A stretch of DNA of 64,000 nucleotides, from the NCBI RefSeq assembly GCF_900111275.1, contig NZ_FOGR01000001.1, forward strand, positions 372,001-436,000. Reading direction: 5' to 3'. Origin of the DNA: Rhizobium sp. NFR03. GTDB taxonomy: Bacteria; Pseudomonadota; Alphaproteobacteria; Rhizobiales; Rhizobiaceae. Under the pieces are notes generated by a model that had not been told where the DNA came from, did not search any database, and saw only the letters and a program-made list of their open reading frames with translations. Position numbers and translations under genes: made by a program. Shown here piece by piece: positions 29,459 to 37,973 of this stretch; position 1 is the first letter of the stretch; each line of letters starts with the position of its first letter.

Positions 29459-29463
29459 GGTTT

Positions 29464-29511
29464 GCGCATGGGTGGCTATCGCCGGATGGTTACACCATCC
29501 TGCCCATGCGC
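29464..29511 (-). promoter_or_regulatory. Leader pause hairpin of ilvIH attenuator
   Basis: Outer stem GCGCATGGG / CCCATGCGC (9 bp perfect) encloses an inner hairpin GGATGG / CCATCC at the leader stop codon. A ribosome stalled on the Ile/Val/Leu codons upstream would cover the outer strand and change folding. I did not resolve which segment forms the antiterminator. Confidence 0.7.
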
Positions 29512-29546
29512 GATCCCACCACAAGAATGATTGCTTGAATGTTCAT
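29490..29546 (-). CDS. ilvL: Branched-chain leader peptide of ilvIH
   Basis: 18 residues: MNIQAIILVVGSRMGRMV, TAA stop within the inner hairpin. Three Ile, one Leu and three Val codons, seven of 18, include the run IILVV. The start lies almost at the predicted transcription start, so translation may be leaderless or nearly so. Scarcity of charged Ile, Val or Leu tRNA should stall the ribosome and prevent the terminator downstream, letting ilvI be transcribed. Comparable leaders are known before amino acid operons in Sinorhizobium and enterobacteria. Confidence 0.82.
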   Translation of the reverse strand: MNIQAIILVVGSRMGRMV

Positions 29547-29554
29547 GGGGCGCA

Positions 29555-29583
29555 CTGATACCGGCATTCGGCCGTGCCGTCAA
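29555..29583 (-). promoter_or_regulatory. Probable sigma-70 promoter of the ilvIH operon
   Basis: On the minus strand TTGACG (-35, 29583-29578), a 17-bp spacer and TATCAG (-10, 29560-29555). The predicted start is about 29548-29546, at the leader ATG. Confidence 0.6.
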
Positions 29584-29733
29584 CGCTTTTTACACCTTTG
29601 ACGGGATGGAAGCCGCTACGGATCGAGAGGCGCGTTCACGCATGACGACGTCCCGTGAAATCAAAAATAGCCGAAGAGAAACATATTCTTAAAGTCCTTC
29701 ACTTACATTCCGCGACGTAAGCGAGGTTACGAC

Positions 29734-31776
29734 GTGGTGAGCAACGAACTTCAGGCCGATGGCCGGGCAGCTGAGGCGGACAGGCGCGATACCATCGCCC
29801 GGGGCAATCGCTTCCTCGGTCGTGTCATCGCCTGTAATGGATCGCGCGCGACCATCGCGGCACTGGCCGAGAACGGTGAGACCTCCCTGACGGAGCTCTG
29901 GTCGGTCGGGCGGCTGGTCTCCATCACCGTTGGCGAAAATCGCGTCGTCGCCCTTGTCTCCTCCATGCGCACCAGCGACGACAACTGGGCGGAGCAGCAG
30001 GACAATATCTTCCGGATCGACGTTGAACTCGTCGGAGAGGTCCGTGTCGACCTCGATGGTCGGGAGGCCTTCTCCGCCGGAATCAGCCAGTATCCCTATC
30101 TCGGCGCCATCGCGCACCGCATCCGCACGGCCGACCTCGCACGCATTTACGACACCGGCCGCGGCGGCAGCTTCACCATCGGAAAGCTGACGCAGGACGA
30201 GAGCCTGGACGCGGCGATCCATATTCCCTCCATGCTGTCGAAGCATTTCGCCGTCGTCGGCACCACCGGCGTGGGAAAGTCGTCAGCCGTGACGTTGCTT
30301 CTGCGAAAGGCGATCGAGGCCGATCCCAAGCTGCGCATTCTGATCCTCGATCCGCACAACGAGTTCGCGGCCGCCTTTCCCGATCATGCCGTCGTGATCG
30401 ACACGGACACGCTGGACCTGCCCTTCTGGCTGATGCGGCTCGAGGAATTCGCGGAGGTCGTCTTCCGGGGACGCCCCGCCATTGCAGAGGAACTCGACAT
30501 CCTTCGCGACCTCATTCCCGAGGCGAAGAAGGGCTTCAAGGGCGATGGCGGTCTGATGCGCCGGCAGACGGAAAAGAGCTCCCTGACGGCGGATACGCCG
30601 GTTCCCTATCGCATCGCAGACCTGATGGCGCTGATCGACGAGCGTATCGGCCGCCTGGAAGGCCGCACCGAAAAGCCGGCACTCCGGTCGCTGAAAGTGC
30701 GCATCATGGCGGCGGTCAACGACCCGCGCTACACCTTCATGTTTTCGTCCAACACGATCAACGACACGATCCTGGAAACGATCGCCAAGATCTTTCGCAT
30801 TCCCGGCGACGGGCGCCCCATCACCACGTTCCAGCTGGCGGGCATCCCGTCGGAGGTCGTCAATTCGGTGGCTTCGGTTCTCTGCCGCATGGCGTTCGAA
30901 ATCGGCCTCTGGAGCAATGGCGGCGTTCACATGCTCGTCGTCTGCGAAGAGGCGCACCGTTACGTACCGGCCGACCAGTCCCTCGGTTTCCTGCCAACCC
31001 GCCAGGCCATCGCTCGCATCGCAAAGGAGGGGCGAAAATACGGCGTCTCGCTTGGCATGATCACCCAGCGCCCCGGCGAACTCGACCCCACCATCCTCTC
31101 GCAGTGCTCGACGGTGTTTGCCATGCGCCTGTCGAACGACCGCGACCAGGACATCATCCGCTCGGCCATTCCGGATTCGTCCGTGTCGACCATGAGCTTT
31201 CTCTCCTCGATCGGAAACGGCGAGGCTATCGCTTTCGGAGAAGCCGTGTCCGTGCCGATGCGCATGCGATTCGAGCGCATTCCGGACAATCGCCTGCCGA
31301 AGGCGGCCGGCGGACTGATGAAGGCCGACGATGACACGCCCGCCAATGTGGACCTGCGCACGATCGTGGCGCGAATGCGCGCAAGTTCAGGCAGCGAGAC
31401 GACGCCGCTCTCGACCAGTCCCACCGGAGCCGGCAATCTCTCGTTCGGCGACAGTCTCGAACCACAGCTCTCTCCTCGCGCCGCCGAGCGGCTGGAGAGC
31501 CCGAAGCGAGGCGAGATACCGACCGGATCGGACAGGCTCGAAAGCTACCGCCCAGACATGCTGCCACGCGTCGAGCCGCAGCACCCGGACCCCATATCCA
31601 ATCCGCAGGTCGACCGCTTCAACGCCTATCGCCGTCAGATTCTCGGCGAAGCGGATCGTCCCGCGGCCGACGCGCAGCCCTCCGCCACACCGGACGAACC
31701 GGCCCCCGCCCTGCGGGCGCCATCTCTCCGCGAGAGTCTGCTCAGAAAGCCGCTCGGCAGCATGATCCGCAAATAG
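29734..31776 (+). CDS. HerA-like ATPase (DUF87 family)
   Basis: 680 residues from a GTG start (GAGG upstream). The N-terminal HAS-barrel-like domain spans about residues 20-110. The ATPase domain follows: Walker A GTTGVGKSS (176-184), LILDPHNEF, Walker B HMLVVCEEAHRYVP near residue 405, then IAKEGRKYGVSLGMITQRP and a C-terminal Arg-finger region. The last 120 residues are a low-complexity Pro/Ser/Arg tail. HerA ATPases are hexameric DNA translocases, paired in archaea with NurA nuclease and in some bacteria with defence nucleases. No nuclease gene is adjacent. It is divergent from the ilv operon. Confidence 0.88.
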   Translation: MVSNELQADGRAAEADRRDTIARGNRFLGRVIACNGSRATIAALAENGETSLTELWSVGRLVSITVGENRVVALVSSMRTSDDNWAEQQDNIFRIDVELVGEVRVDLDGREAFSAGISQYPYLGAIAHRIRTADLARIYDTGRGGSFTIGKLTQDESLDAAIHIPSMLSKHFAVVGTTGVGKSSAVTLLLRKAIEADPKLRILILDPHNEFAAAFPDHAVVIDTDTLDLPFWLMRLEEFAEVVFRGRPAIAEELDILRDLIPEAKKGFKGDGGLMRRQTEKSSLTADTPVPYRIADLMALIDERIGRLEGRTEKPALRSLKVRIMAAVNDPRYTFMFSSNTINDTILETIAKIFRIPGDGRPITTFQLAGIPSEVVNSVASVLCRMAFEIGLWSNGGVHMLVVCEEAHRYVPADQSLGFLPTRQAIARIAKEGRKYGVSLGMITQRPGELDPTILSQCSTVFAMRLSNDRDQDIIRSAIPDSSVSTMSFLSSIGNGEAIAFGEAVSVPMRMRFERIPDNRLPKAAGGLMKADDDTPANVDLRTIVARMRASSGSETTPLSTSPTGAGNLSFGDSLEPQLSPRAAERLESPKRGEIPTGSDRLESYRPDMLPRVEPQHPDPISNPQVDRFNAYRRQILGEADRPAADAQPSATPDEPAPALRAPSLRESLLRKPLGSMIRK

Positions 31777-31802
31777 GCCTCAGGCTTATTCATGCTACGC
31801 GA

Positions 31803-32699
31803 TCAAGGCGCCACACGCCCCCAGCTCTCGTCCAGCTGATTGCGAAACCACGTCATCTGCCGCTTGGCATATTGGCGCGTCGCAGCCGACGCGGTCTCGA
31901 TGACGCCGCGTCGATCCATCTCACCGCGCAGCATCGCCGCGATCTGCGGCACGCCGATCGCCTTCATGGCCGGTAGGTCGGCCGAAAGTTCCCTCTCCAG
32001 CAGGCGTTCGACTTCTTCCACCGCCCCCTGATCCAGCATGGTCTCGAACCTCCGGTCGATCCGCCGGCGAAGTTCGTCCCGATCCGGCGTCACGATCATC
32101 TTCAGGGCTCTATCCGGTTCAACGACCGTCGCACCACGCATGGCCTGAAAGCTGCGGATCGACCGGCCGCTCGCCTCGAAGATTTCAAGAGCGCGCACGA
32201 TGCGCTGCCCGTCCTCGGGCTTCAGCACGACGGCTGCCTCGGGGTCGACCTGCGCAAGCCGGGCATGCAGCGGCCCGGGTCCATCCGCCTGCAGGCGCGC
32301 CCGCAGGGACGAGCGGATTTCTTCCGGCACATCCGGCATTTCGGACAATCCGCCCGTCAGCGCCTTGAAGTAGAGGCCGGTGCCGCCAACGATGATGGGC
32401 ACCCGTCCCTCCGCGCGGAGCTGGTCCAGCAACACGGTCACCTCCCGTAACCATTCGCCGGTGGAATAGCTGTGGCCGGCCGGCACATGCCCGTAGAGCC
32501 TGTGCGGCACACCGTCCATATCGGCTTCGGATGGCCGCGCGGTCAGCACGCGCAGGGTATCGTAGACCTGCATACTGTCGGCATTGACGACCACGCCGCC
32601 ATGCGCCTGCGCCAGCCGAACGGCGAGCGCGGACTTGCCGCTGGCAGTCGGTCCCGTTATCAGGATCGTGTCCTGTCCTCTTTCAAGGTTTTTCATCAT
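31803..32699 (-). CDS. miaA: tRNA dimethylallyltransferase
   Basis: 298 residues from the ATG at 32699 (a second ATG directly follows at 32696). The P-loop is TILITGPTASGKSALAVRLA, followed by NADSMQVYDTLRVLTARPS and PHRLYGHV, IVGGTGLYFKAL and the Gln/Arg-rich end ATRQYAKRQMTWFRNQ. It adds dimethylallyl to A37 of tRNAs that read codons beginning with U. Its start codon overlaps that of serB on the other strand, so the two divergent genes have no spacer and the promoter of each must lie in the other's coding region. Confidence 0.96.
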   Translation of the reverse strand: MMKNLERGQDTILITGPTASGKSALAVRLAQAHGGVVVNADSMQVYDTLRVLTARPSEADMDGVPHRLYGHVPAGHSYSTGEWLREVTVLLDQLRAEGRVPIIVGGTGLYFKALTGGLSEMPDVPEEIRSSLRARLQADGPGPLHARLAQVDPEAAVVLKPEDGQRIVRALEIFEASGRSIRSFQAMRGATVVEPDRALKMIVTPDRDELRRRIDRRFETMLDQGAVEEVERLLERELSADLPAMKAIGVPQIAAMLRGEMDRRGVIETASAATRQYAKRQMTWFRNQLDESWGRVAP

Positions 32700-33600
32700 G
32701 GCTCTCGTTGCCACGCTTGTCGCCAATCCGTCAAATCCGGTGCTGAGCGCGGCGCTCGGTGAAAAGGCCGCAGCGGCCGTCAACGCGTCCGGTCTCTATT
32801 GGCTTGCGGACGGTATCGCCTGCGATATCGCGCTGCGCGACGGTACGGACGCGGTGGATGCCGAGCGGCAATTGCGTGAAGCCGTTGCCGGACAGCCGGT
32901 CGATGTCATCGTGCAGGATGCGGAAACGCGGCGCAAGCGCCTGCTGATCGCCGACATGGACTCGACCATGATCGGGCAGGAATGCATCGACGAACTCGCA
33001 GCGGAAGTCGGCCTGAAGGATCAGGTTGCCGTCATCACCGCAAGGGCCATGAATGGCGAAATCGCGTTCGAGCCTGCGCTGATAGAGCGGGTAGGCCTGC
33101 TCAAGGGGCTGTCGCTCGGCGTTGTGGACGATGTGATCGAGAAGCACATCACGCTGACGCCCGGCGGAATCGAACTGGTCGCCACCATGAAGGCGAAGGG
33201 TGCCTATACCGCCCTCGTGTCCGGGGGCTTTACCGTCTTTACAGGCCCCATCGGCAGGCGAATCGGATTTGACGAAAATCGCGCCAACCGGCTGGTGGTC
33301 AAAGACGGTATTCTCGACGGCACGGTGGAGGAACCGATCCTCGGGCGGCAGGCCAAGGTCGATGCCCTGATCGACATCACGGAACGGCTCGGGATCACGC
33401 CGGAAGATGCCATGGCCGTCGGCGACGGCGCGAACGATCTTGGCATGATCAAGCTTGCAGGCTCGGGCGTTGCGCTTCACGCAAAGCCGACCGTCTCCGC
33501 GGAGGCGAAGATCCGCATCGACCATGGCGACCTCACCGCCCTCCTCTACATCCAGGGCTATCGCAAAACCGATTTCGTTACCCCAGCCGGTCGTGCATGA
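32698..33600 (+). CDS. serB: Phosphoserine phosphatase
   Basis: 300 residues from the ATG at 32698 (MALVATLVANP, the usual rhizobial start). The N-terminal 90 residues are a degenerate ACT-like part. The HAD core has DMDSTMIGQECIDELA (nucleophile Asp in DxDST), VSGGFTVFTGPIG, and GDGANDLGMIKLAGSGVALHAKP. It dephosphorylates phosphoserine to serine, the final step of that pathway. It ends as ATGA with the following acetyltransferase start. Confidence 0.97.
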   Translation: MALVATLVANPSNPVLSAALGEKAAAAVNASGLYWLADGIACDIALRDGTDAVDAERQLREAVAGQPVDVIVQDAETRRKRLLIADMDSTMIGQECIDELAAEVGLKDQVAVITARAMNGEIAFEPALIERVGLLKGLSLGVVDDVIEKHITLTPGGIELVATMKAKGAYTALVSGGFTVFTGPIGRRIGFDENRANRLVVKDGILDGTVEEPILGRQAKVDALIDITERLGITPEDAMAVGDGANDLGMIKLAGSGVALHAKPTVSAEAKIRIDHGDLTALLYIQGYRKTDFVTPAGRA

Positions 33601-34142
33601 TCATTGCGGAGACAGAGCGCCTTCGGCTGCGCAACTGGCAGGAGTCTGATCGGGATCTGTTCTTCGAGATCAACAGCGATCCCGAGGTCATGACATTCTT
33701 CCCGTTCCGCCGGGATCGCGCGGATGCCGACGCCCTGTTCGACCGGAACCGTCAGGCGATCGCGGACACGGGCTATGGCTTCTTCGCGATAGGCCTGAAG
33801 GAGACGGATGAGCCTATCGGCTTCTGCGGACTTGCTATTCCGGATCTCGCGCCGATCCTGCCGATCGGCACGGTCGAGATCGGCTGGCGCCTGGCGCGAC
33901 GCCACTGGTCGAAAGGCTATGTGACGGAAGCGGCAAGCACCCTTGTCGACCTTGGATTTCAGACGCGCGATCTGAACGAGATCGTCTCATTCGCCGTCGC
34001 AGACAACCGCCGCTCAATATCCGTGATGGAGCGCATCGGCCTCGTCCGCGACATTGCCGGGGACTTCGACCATCCCCGCGTGCCCGATACGCATCCCCAC
34101 CTGAAACGACACGTGCTCTACAGGCTCAAGCGCCCGGAGTGA
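33597..34142 (+). CDS. GNAT-family N-acetyltransferase (RimJ/RimL-like)
   Basis: 181 residues. It opens MIIAETERLRLRNWQESDRDLF like ribosomal-protein acetyltransferases, and the acetyl-CoA region reads VEIGWRLARRHWSKGYVTEAASTLVDLGFQ with SIRVMERIGL-type SISVMERIGLVRD later. It would transfer acetyl from acetyl-CoA to an amine of a protein N-terminus, small molecule or antibiotic; target unknown. It overlaps serB by 4 bp, so the two are coupled. Confidence 0.9.
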   Translation: MIIAETERLRLRNWQESDRDLFFEINSDPEVMTFFPFRRDRADADALFDRNRQAIADTGYGFFAIGLKETDEPIGFCGLAIPDLAPILPIGTVEIGWRLARRHWSKGYVTEAASTLVDLGFQTRDLNEIVSFAVADNRRSISVMERIGLVRDIAGDFDHPRVPDTHPHLKRHVLYRLKRPE

Positions 34143-34186
34143 CGGAGGCCTCCAATCGGAGGCCCCACGATTTCGCGAAATGTTTG

Positions 34187-35824
34187 CTACTCGATCCGCA
34201 CCGTGACGAACCGCAATTCGCCGGTCTTGTTGGAGATCATCAGCAAGGCGTTGCGACGCCCGTCGGCCTTCAGCTCCTCGATGCGAGCGGTTACGTCCTC
34301 GGGTGTCTTCATGGCTTCCTGGCCGATCTCCACGATCACATCGCCTGCCGTAATCCGCCGCTCGGCAGCGGCCGAGCCCTGGGCGACCTCGGTGATGACG
34401 ACGCCTTCGACATCGTCGCCAATGCCGAAGCTGCGGCGGTTCGGTGCCTCCAGCAAGGCGAGCTTCATGCCGAGCACTTCGTCGGGTTTCGACAGCTCAG
34501 CCGCCGGTGGCTCCGCCTGGTCGGTTCCTTCCTGGCTACCCGCACCGCCTTCGCCTTCCGTCGCCGGCGCGTCGTTCGGGGACGCAGGCGCATCGTCCGT
34601 GGACGTCTCGGCACTTGCAACGTCCGAATCTTCCAGCCGGCCGAGCGTGACCTGAACGGTCATCTCCTTGCCGTCCCGTATGACGATGACATCCACGGCC
34701 TTGCCGACCGGGCTTTCGGCAACCACCCGCGGGAGATCGCGCATCTCCGCCACGTCGCGACCGTCGAACTTGGTAATGACGTCGCCGGATTTGATCTCAC
34801 CCTTCGAAATCGGGCCGCCTTCGATGATACCGGCAACCAGCGCGCCGCGCGGCGTATCCATGCCGAGGCTTTCGGCAATATCGTCGGTAACCGGCTGGAT
34901 GCGAACGCCGAGCCAGCCGCGCCGGGTCTCGCCGAAATCCTTCAGCTGCGTAATGACGTTGGAAGCGAGCTCCGTGGGCACCGAAAAACCGATGCCGATC
35001 GAGCCGCCGGAAGGCGAGATGATCGCCGTGTTGATGCCGATCACCTCGCCCTTCATGTTGAACAGAGGTCCACCCGAGTTGCCGCGATTGATGGCGGCAT
35101 CCGTCTGGATGAAGTTGTCGTAAGGGCCGGCATTGATATTGCGCCCGCGGGCCGAAATGATGCCGACGGTCACCGTACCACCCAGACCGAACGGGTTGCC
35201 GATCGCCATCACCCAGTCGCCGATCCGCATCGTGCGGCTGTCGCCGAGCGGCACGGCCGTCAGAGGCTTCTTCGGCTCGACTTTCAGCACCGCAAGATCG
35301 GTCTTGGTATCGGTTCCGATCAGCTTCGCCTTCAGCTTCGAGCCGTTGGCGAAGTTGACCTCGATATCGTCAGCCCCCTCGATGACGTGGTTATTGGTGA
35401 CGATATAACCGGTGGGATCGATAACGAAGCCAGAGCCGAGCGATTCGACCTTGCGGCCCGGCGCGCCCTGCCCGTTCTGCCCCTTGAAGAATTCATCGAA
35501 GAAATCCTGGAACGGCGACCCCTGCGGCACCTTCGGCATCGGTGCGTCGTCGTCCGTCTTCACGTTCTGAGAGGTGGAGATGTTGACGACGGCATCCAGA
35601 AGGCCGGCCGCGAGATCGGCCACGGAGTCCGGGCCCTGCGCGGCGCGTGCCTGCGGGGCGATGGACGGCGAAGGCTGCGGCGGTACGGGAAGCGGCCCGG
35701 TGGCCGCTGGCGGCGCGATCGGTTTGGCGACCTGGGCCGCCGCCTCGAATGGGCTTGCGAGAACGAGAGCCGTCGACAGGGCAAGCGCCGCCGTCCGGGT
35801 GAAGCTGGAGCGGTGTGATCCCAT
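34187..35824 (-). CDS. degP: Do-family periplasmic serine protease
   Basis: 545 residues from the ATG at 35824 (GAGGAC upstream); the frame open to 35935 is not needed. A Sec signal peptide occupies about residues 1-30. The trypsin-like domain has the triad His (VTNNHVIEGADD), Asp (TKTDLAVLKVE) and Ser (NRGNSGGPLFN). Two PDZ domains follow, the first after GWLGVRIQPV and the second in EVLGMKLALLEAPN..., with a Ser/Asp/Ala-rich linker between. It degrades or chaperones misfolded envelope proteins. In many Rhizobiales it lies near hflC, as here. Confidence 0.95.
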   Translation of the reverse strand: MGSHRSSFTRTAALALSTALVLASPFEAAAQVAKPIAPPAATGPLPVPPQPSPSIAPQARAAQGPDSVADLAAGLLDAVVNISTSQNVKTDDDAPMPKVPQGSPFQDFFDEFFKGQNGQGAPGRKVESLGSGFVIDPTGYIVTNNHVIEGADDIEVNFANGSKLKAKLIGTDTKTDLAVLKVEPKKPLTAVPLGDSRTMRIGDWVMAIGNPFGLGGTVTVGIISARGRNINAGPYDNFIQTDAAINRGNSGGPLFNMKGEVIGINTAIISPSGGSIGIGFSVPTELASNVITQLKDFGETRRGWLGVRIQPVTDDIAESLGMDTPRGALVAGIIEGGPISKGEIKSGDVITKFDGRDVAEMRDLPRVVAESPVGKAVDVIVIRDGKEMTVQVTLGRLEDSDVASAETSTDDAPASPNDAPATEGEGGAGSQEGTDQAEPPAAELSKPDEVLGMKLALLEAPNRRSFGIGDDVEGVVITEVAQGSAAAERRITAGDVIVEIGQEAMKTPEDVTARIEELKADGRRNALLMISNKTGELRFVTVRIE

Positions 35825-36150
35825 GAAGTCCTCGTTTCGGAAAGATAAGCAGTCGGTTCGCCGGCACCTTACCGGCACGACGGCGGAAGGAAAAGCCTCG
35901 GGCAAACGAGACCAGACAAGCCATGGCCGCAGCACAGGGAAGCCACATACAGAGGCCGACGCTTTTACGGCGCATGAAAGCGAAGATAAGGCGCGCGCCC
36001 TGCCCGTCCAGTCATCTTTTCGTTATGCATCGCCTGCGATGAACCACCGCATCAGATCCCATGCCGAAGCCCTTGCGCGGGATCCTTCCGAGCGTCATAA
36101 GCGGCGAAACACACACGCAGGCGCGGGGGCGCGCCAGAGGAGATACAACC
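35825..36150. other. 326-bp spacer between degP and the PhnA-like gene
   Basis: Divergent promoters for degP and the PhnA-like gene should lie here. A short dyad GCCGG-caccttA-CCGGC (35860-35876) is the only structure noted; no sigma-factor consensus convinced me. Nothing else is seen. Confidence 0.45.
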
Positions 36151-36369
36151 ATGAGCATCGTCGTCAGGGACAGCAACGGAACCGAACTCGCCGATGGCGA
36201 CTCGGTGACACTGATCAAGGACCTCAAGGTCAAGGGCACCTCGGTCACGCTGAAGCGCGGGACGCTGGTCAAGAACATTCGCCTGACGGACGATCCGGCA
36301 GAAGTCGAGTGCAATGCGGAAAAGGTCAAGGGTCTCGTGCTTCGCACGGAGTTCCTAAAAAAGGCCTGA
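36151..36369 (+). CDS. PhnA-like protein (YjdM C-terminal domain)
   Basis: 72 residues from the ATG at 36151 (AGGAGATA upstream). It reads VVRDSNGTELADGDSVTLIKDLKVKGTSVTLKRGTLVKNIRL, the C-terminal PhnA/YjdM beta domain. The zinc ribbon found in full-length PhnA is missing, as in many short alphaproteobacterial members. Despite the name, phosphonate metabolism is not established for this protein. It converges with the ACT protein gene. Confidence 0.85.
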   Translation: MSIVVRDSNGTELADGDSVTLIKDLKVKGTSVTLKRGTLVKNIRLTDDPAEVECNAEKVKGLVLRTEFLKKA

Positions 36370-36405
36370 TCGGGCTAGGTTTCGCCGCGCCCGTGATCAG
36401 CCCGC

Positions 36406-36792
36406 TCAGACCATGACCTCATGGCCGTGGGCCTTGAGCGCGGCAACCGCCTTGTCGAGGTCCGAGCCGAGGATGAAGATATAGTCGGTGCTGAAGGTCG
36501 AGTTCGCAAACAGCCCGACACCCGCCGTCGATAACGGCTCCAGCACCGACGACAGAATGCCTGGAATATCGAACGCGAAGTGTTCCTCGATCCTGAGGCA
36601 CCGCCAGCCATTCGAAGAAATCACACCTGTCGGCACGCGTGCGGCACGACAGACGAGCGTCATTTCCTCGCGCGACGAGGAGACCGACCAGAAGCCGGCG
36701 CCCGGCAGCCATTCCGGCAGCGGCGAGCCGACATTCAGCCGGGTGATCGAATATTCGGCTTCAACCAGCCGGATCAGCAGTTTGCGAGACAT
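36406..36792 (-). CDS. ACT-domain protein
   Basis: 128 residues. Two ACT-like halves: LLIRLVEAEYSITRL with MTLVCRAARVP, and FDIPGILSSVLEPLSTAGVGLFANSTFSTDYIFILGSDLDKAVAALKAHGHEV, the ACT_7/CASTOR-like form. Such proteins bind amino acids; no catalytic domain is attached. The stop is 37 bp from the PhnA-like gene stop. It could be an amino acid sensor or regulatory subunit. Confidence 0.85.
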   Translation of the reverse strand: MSRKLLIRLVEAEYSITRLNVGSPLPEWLPGAGFWSVSSSREEMTLVCRAARVPTGVISSNGWRCLRIEEHFAFDIPGILSSVLEPLSTAGVGLFANSTFSTDYIFILGSDLDKAVAALKAHGHEVMV

Positions 36793-36977
36793 TCATACCC
36801 CTCGATACGCCGGCTCCGGATCGAAGGCTTCCGACATCGGGCCTGACGGGCAGCAAGCGTGTGGACGTAACGTCTGCTGCACACCAGCAGCAGGTTAAAC
36901 CATTCATTGAGGGCCGGACATGGGAGATGCACCGCCCTGCAGGCTTTGCCCTGCCATCCCGAGCGCATGCCGTCAAG

Positions 36978-37013
36978 AAAGAAGGGGCCGGCATTGCTGC
37001 CGGCCCCTTCTTT
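36978..37013. terminator. Strong terminator after hflC
   Basis: Perfect 15-bp stem AAAGAAGGGGCCGGC / GCCGGCCCCTTCTTT with a 6-nt loop, 22 bp past the hflC stop on the minus strand, with T-rich flanks on both sides. It ends the hflK-hflC transcript. Confidence 0.9.
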
Positions 37014-37034
37014 TATCCTGTGGTTCTTTTTCGC

Positions 37035-37973
37035 TCAGTTCGCAGCCGGCGCCGCCAGGGGGGCGGGAGCAGCAGGTGCCGCAGACGGCAGGGGGGCGCC
37101 CTGAGAGCTGTTGAAGAAGCGGAAGAACTCCGAGTCAGGCGAAATCACCAGCGTCGTATCCGGGCTTGCAATCGCAGAACCATAAGCGGTCATCGAGCGG
37201 TAGAACTCGAAGAAGCCTGGATCGCGAGAGAAGGCATCGGCAAACACACGCGTCCGCTCGCCCTCGCCTTCGCCTCGCAGGATTTCCGCATCCCGCTGGG
37301 CATCGGCCACGATCTCGACGACCTGACGGTCGGCGATGGCGCGGCGGCGCTGGCTTTCCTCGTTACCGCGAGCGCGGATCAGTTCGGCTTCTGCGAGACG
37401 TTCCGCCTTCATGCGGTCGAAGGTCTGCTGCGAGACTTCCTGCGTCAAGTCAGTGCGGCGAATGCGAACGTCCTGAATGTTGAGGCCGAGCGATTCTGCA
37501 TCGTTCTTCAGGTCGGCACGAACTTCGCGCATCATCGAAGCCCGCTCTTCGGAGAGAGCCGATTCGAAACCGCGAAGACCGTAGACCCGACGCAGCGACG
37601 AATCGAGACGCGTACGCAGACGGGCTTCGGCCGATGACCGGTCACCGGATACCGTTTCGCGGAAGCGACGCGGATCCTGAATGCGATAGACCACGAAGGC
37701 ATCCACTTCGTAGAATTTACCGCCGGAAACCTGTACGCGAATGTTGTCGAGGTCAAACCGGAGGGCCTGATCCTCGACATACTGGACGCGATCGGCGTCC
37801 ATGAAGGCGAAGGGCAGCTTGAAGTAGAGACCCGGTTCGGTCTTCACGTCCTGGATCTGACCGAAGCGGACGACGACAGCCTGTTGACGCTCGGTCACGA
37901 CGAAGACCGAGGAATAGACGACCATCAGGATGACCGCCAGAGCGATCAGGAAGTAGGGAAGACGGCTATTCAT
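37035..37973 (-). CDS. hflC: FtsH protease modulator HflC
   Basis: 312 residues. One N-terminal membrane helix (FLIALAVILMVVYSSVFVV) and then an SPFH/band-7 domain: QQAVVVRFGQIQDVKTEPGLYFKLPFAF, VQVSGGKFYEVDAFVVYRIQDPRRF, and RRTDLTQEVSQQTFDRMKAERLAEAELIRARGNEESQRRRAIADR in outline. It forms with HflK a large ring around the FtsH protease. The start overlaps the hflK stop by one base (TGATG). The small DUF2065 gene commonly found after hflC is absent; a terminator follows. Confidence 0.96.
   Translation of the reverse strand: MNSRLPYFLIALAVILMVVYSSVFVVTERQQAVVVRFGQIQDVKTEPGLYFKLPFAFMDADRVQYVEDQALRFDLDNIRVQVSGGKFYEVDAFVVYRIQDPRRFRETVSGDRSSAEARLRTRLDSSLRRVYGLRGFESALSEERASMMREVRADLKNDAESLGLNIQDVRIRRTDLTQEVSQQTFDRMKAERLAEAELIRARGNEESQRRRAIADRQVVEIVADAQRDAEILRGEGEGERTRVFADAFSRDPGFFEFYRSMTAYGSAIASPDTTLVISPDSEFFRFFNSSQGAPLPSAAPAAPAPLAAPAAN

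Noticed and set aside
36013-37034. A DUF2065 (YjeT-like) gene between hflC and degP, expected from other proteobacteria
   Set aside because: No matching short membrane frame exists; a strong terminator follows hflC directly.
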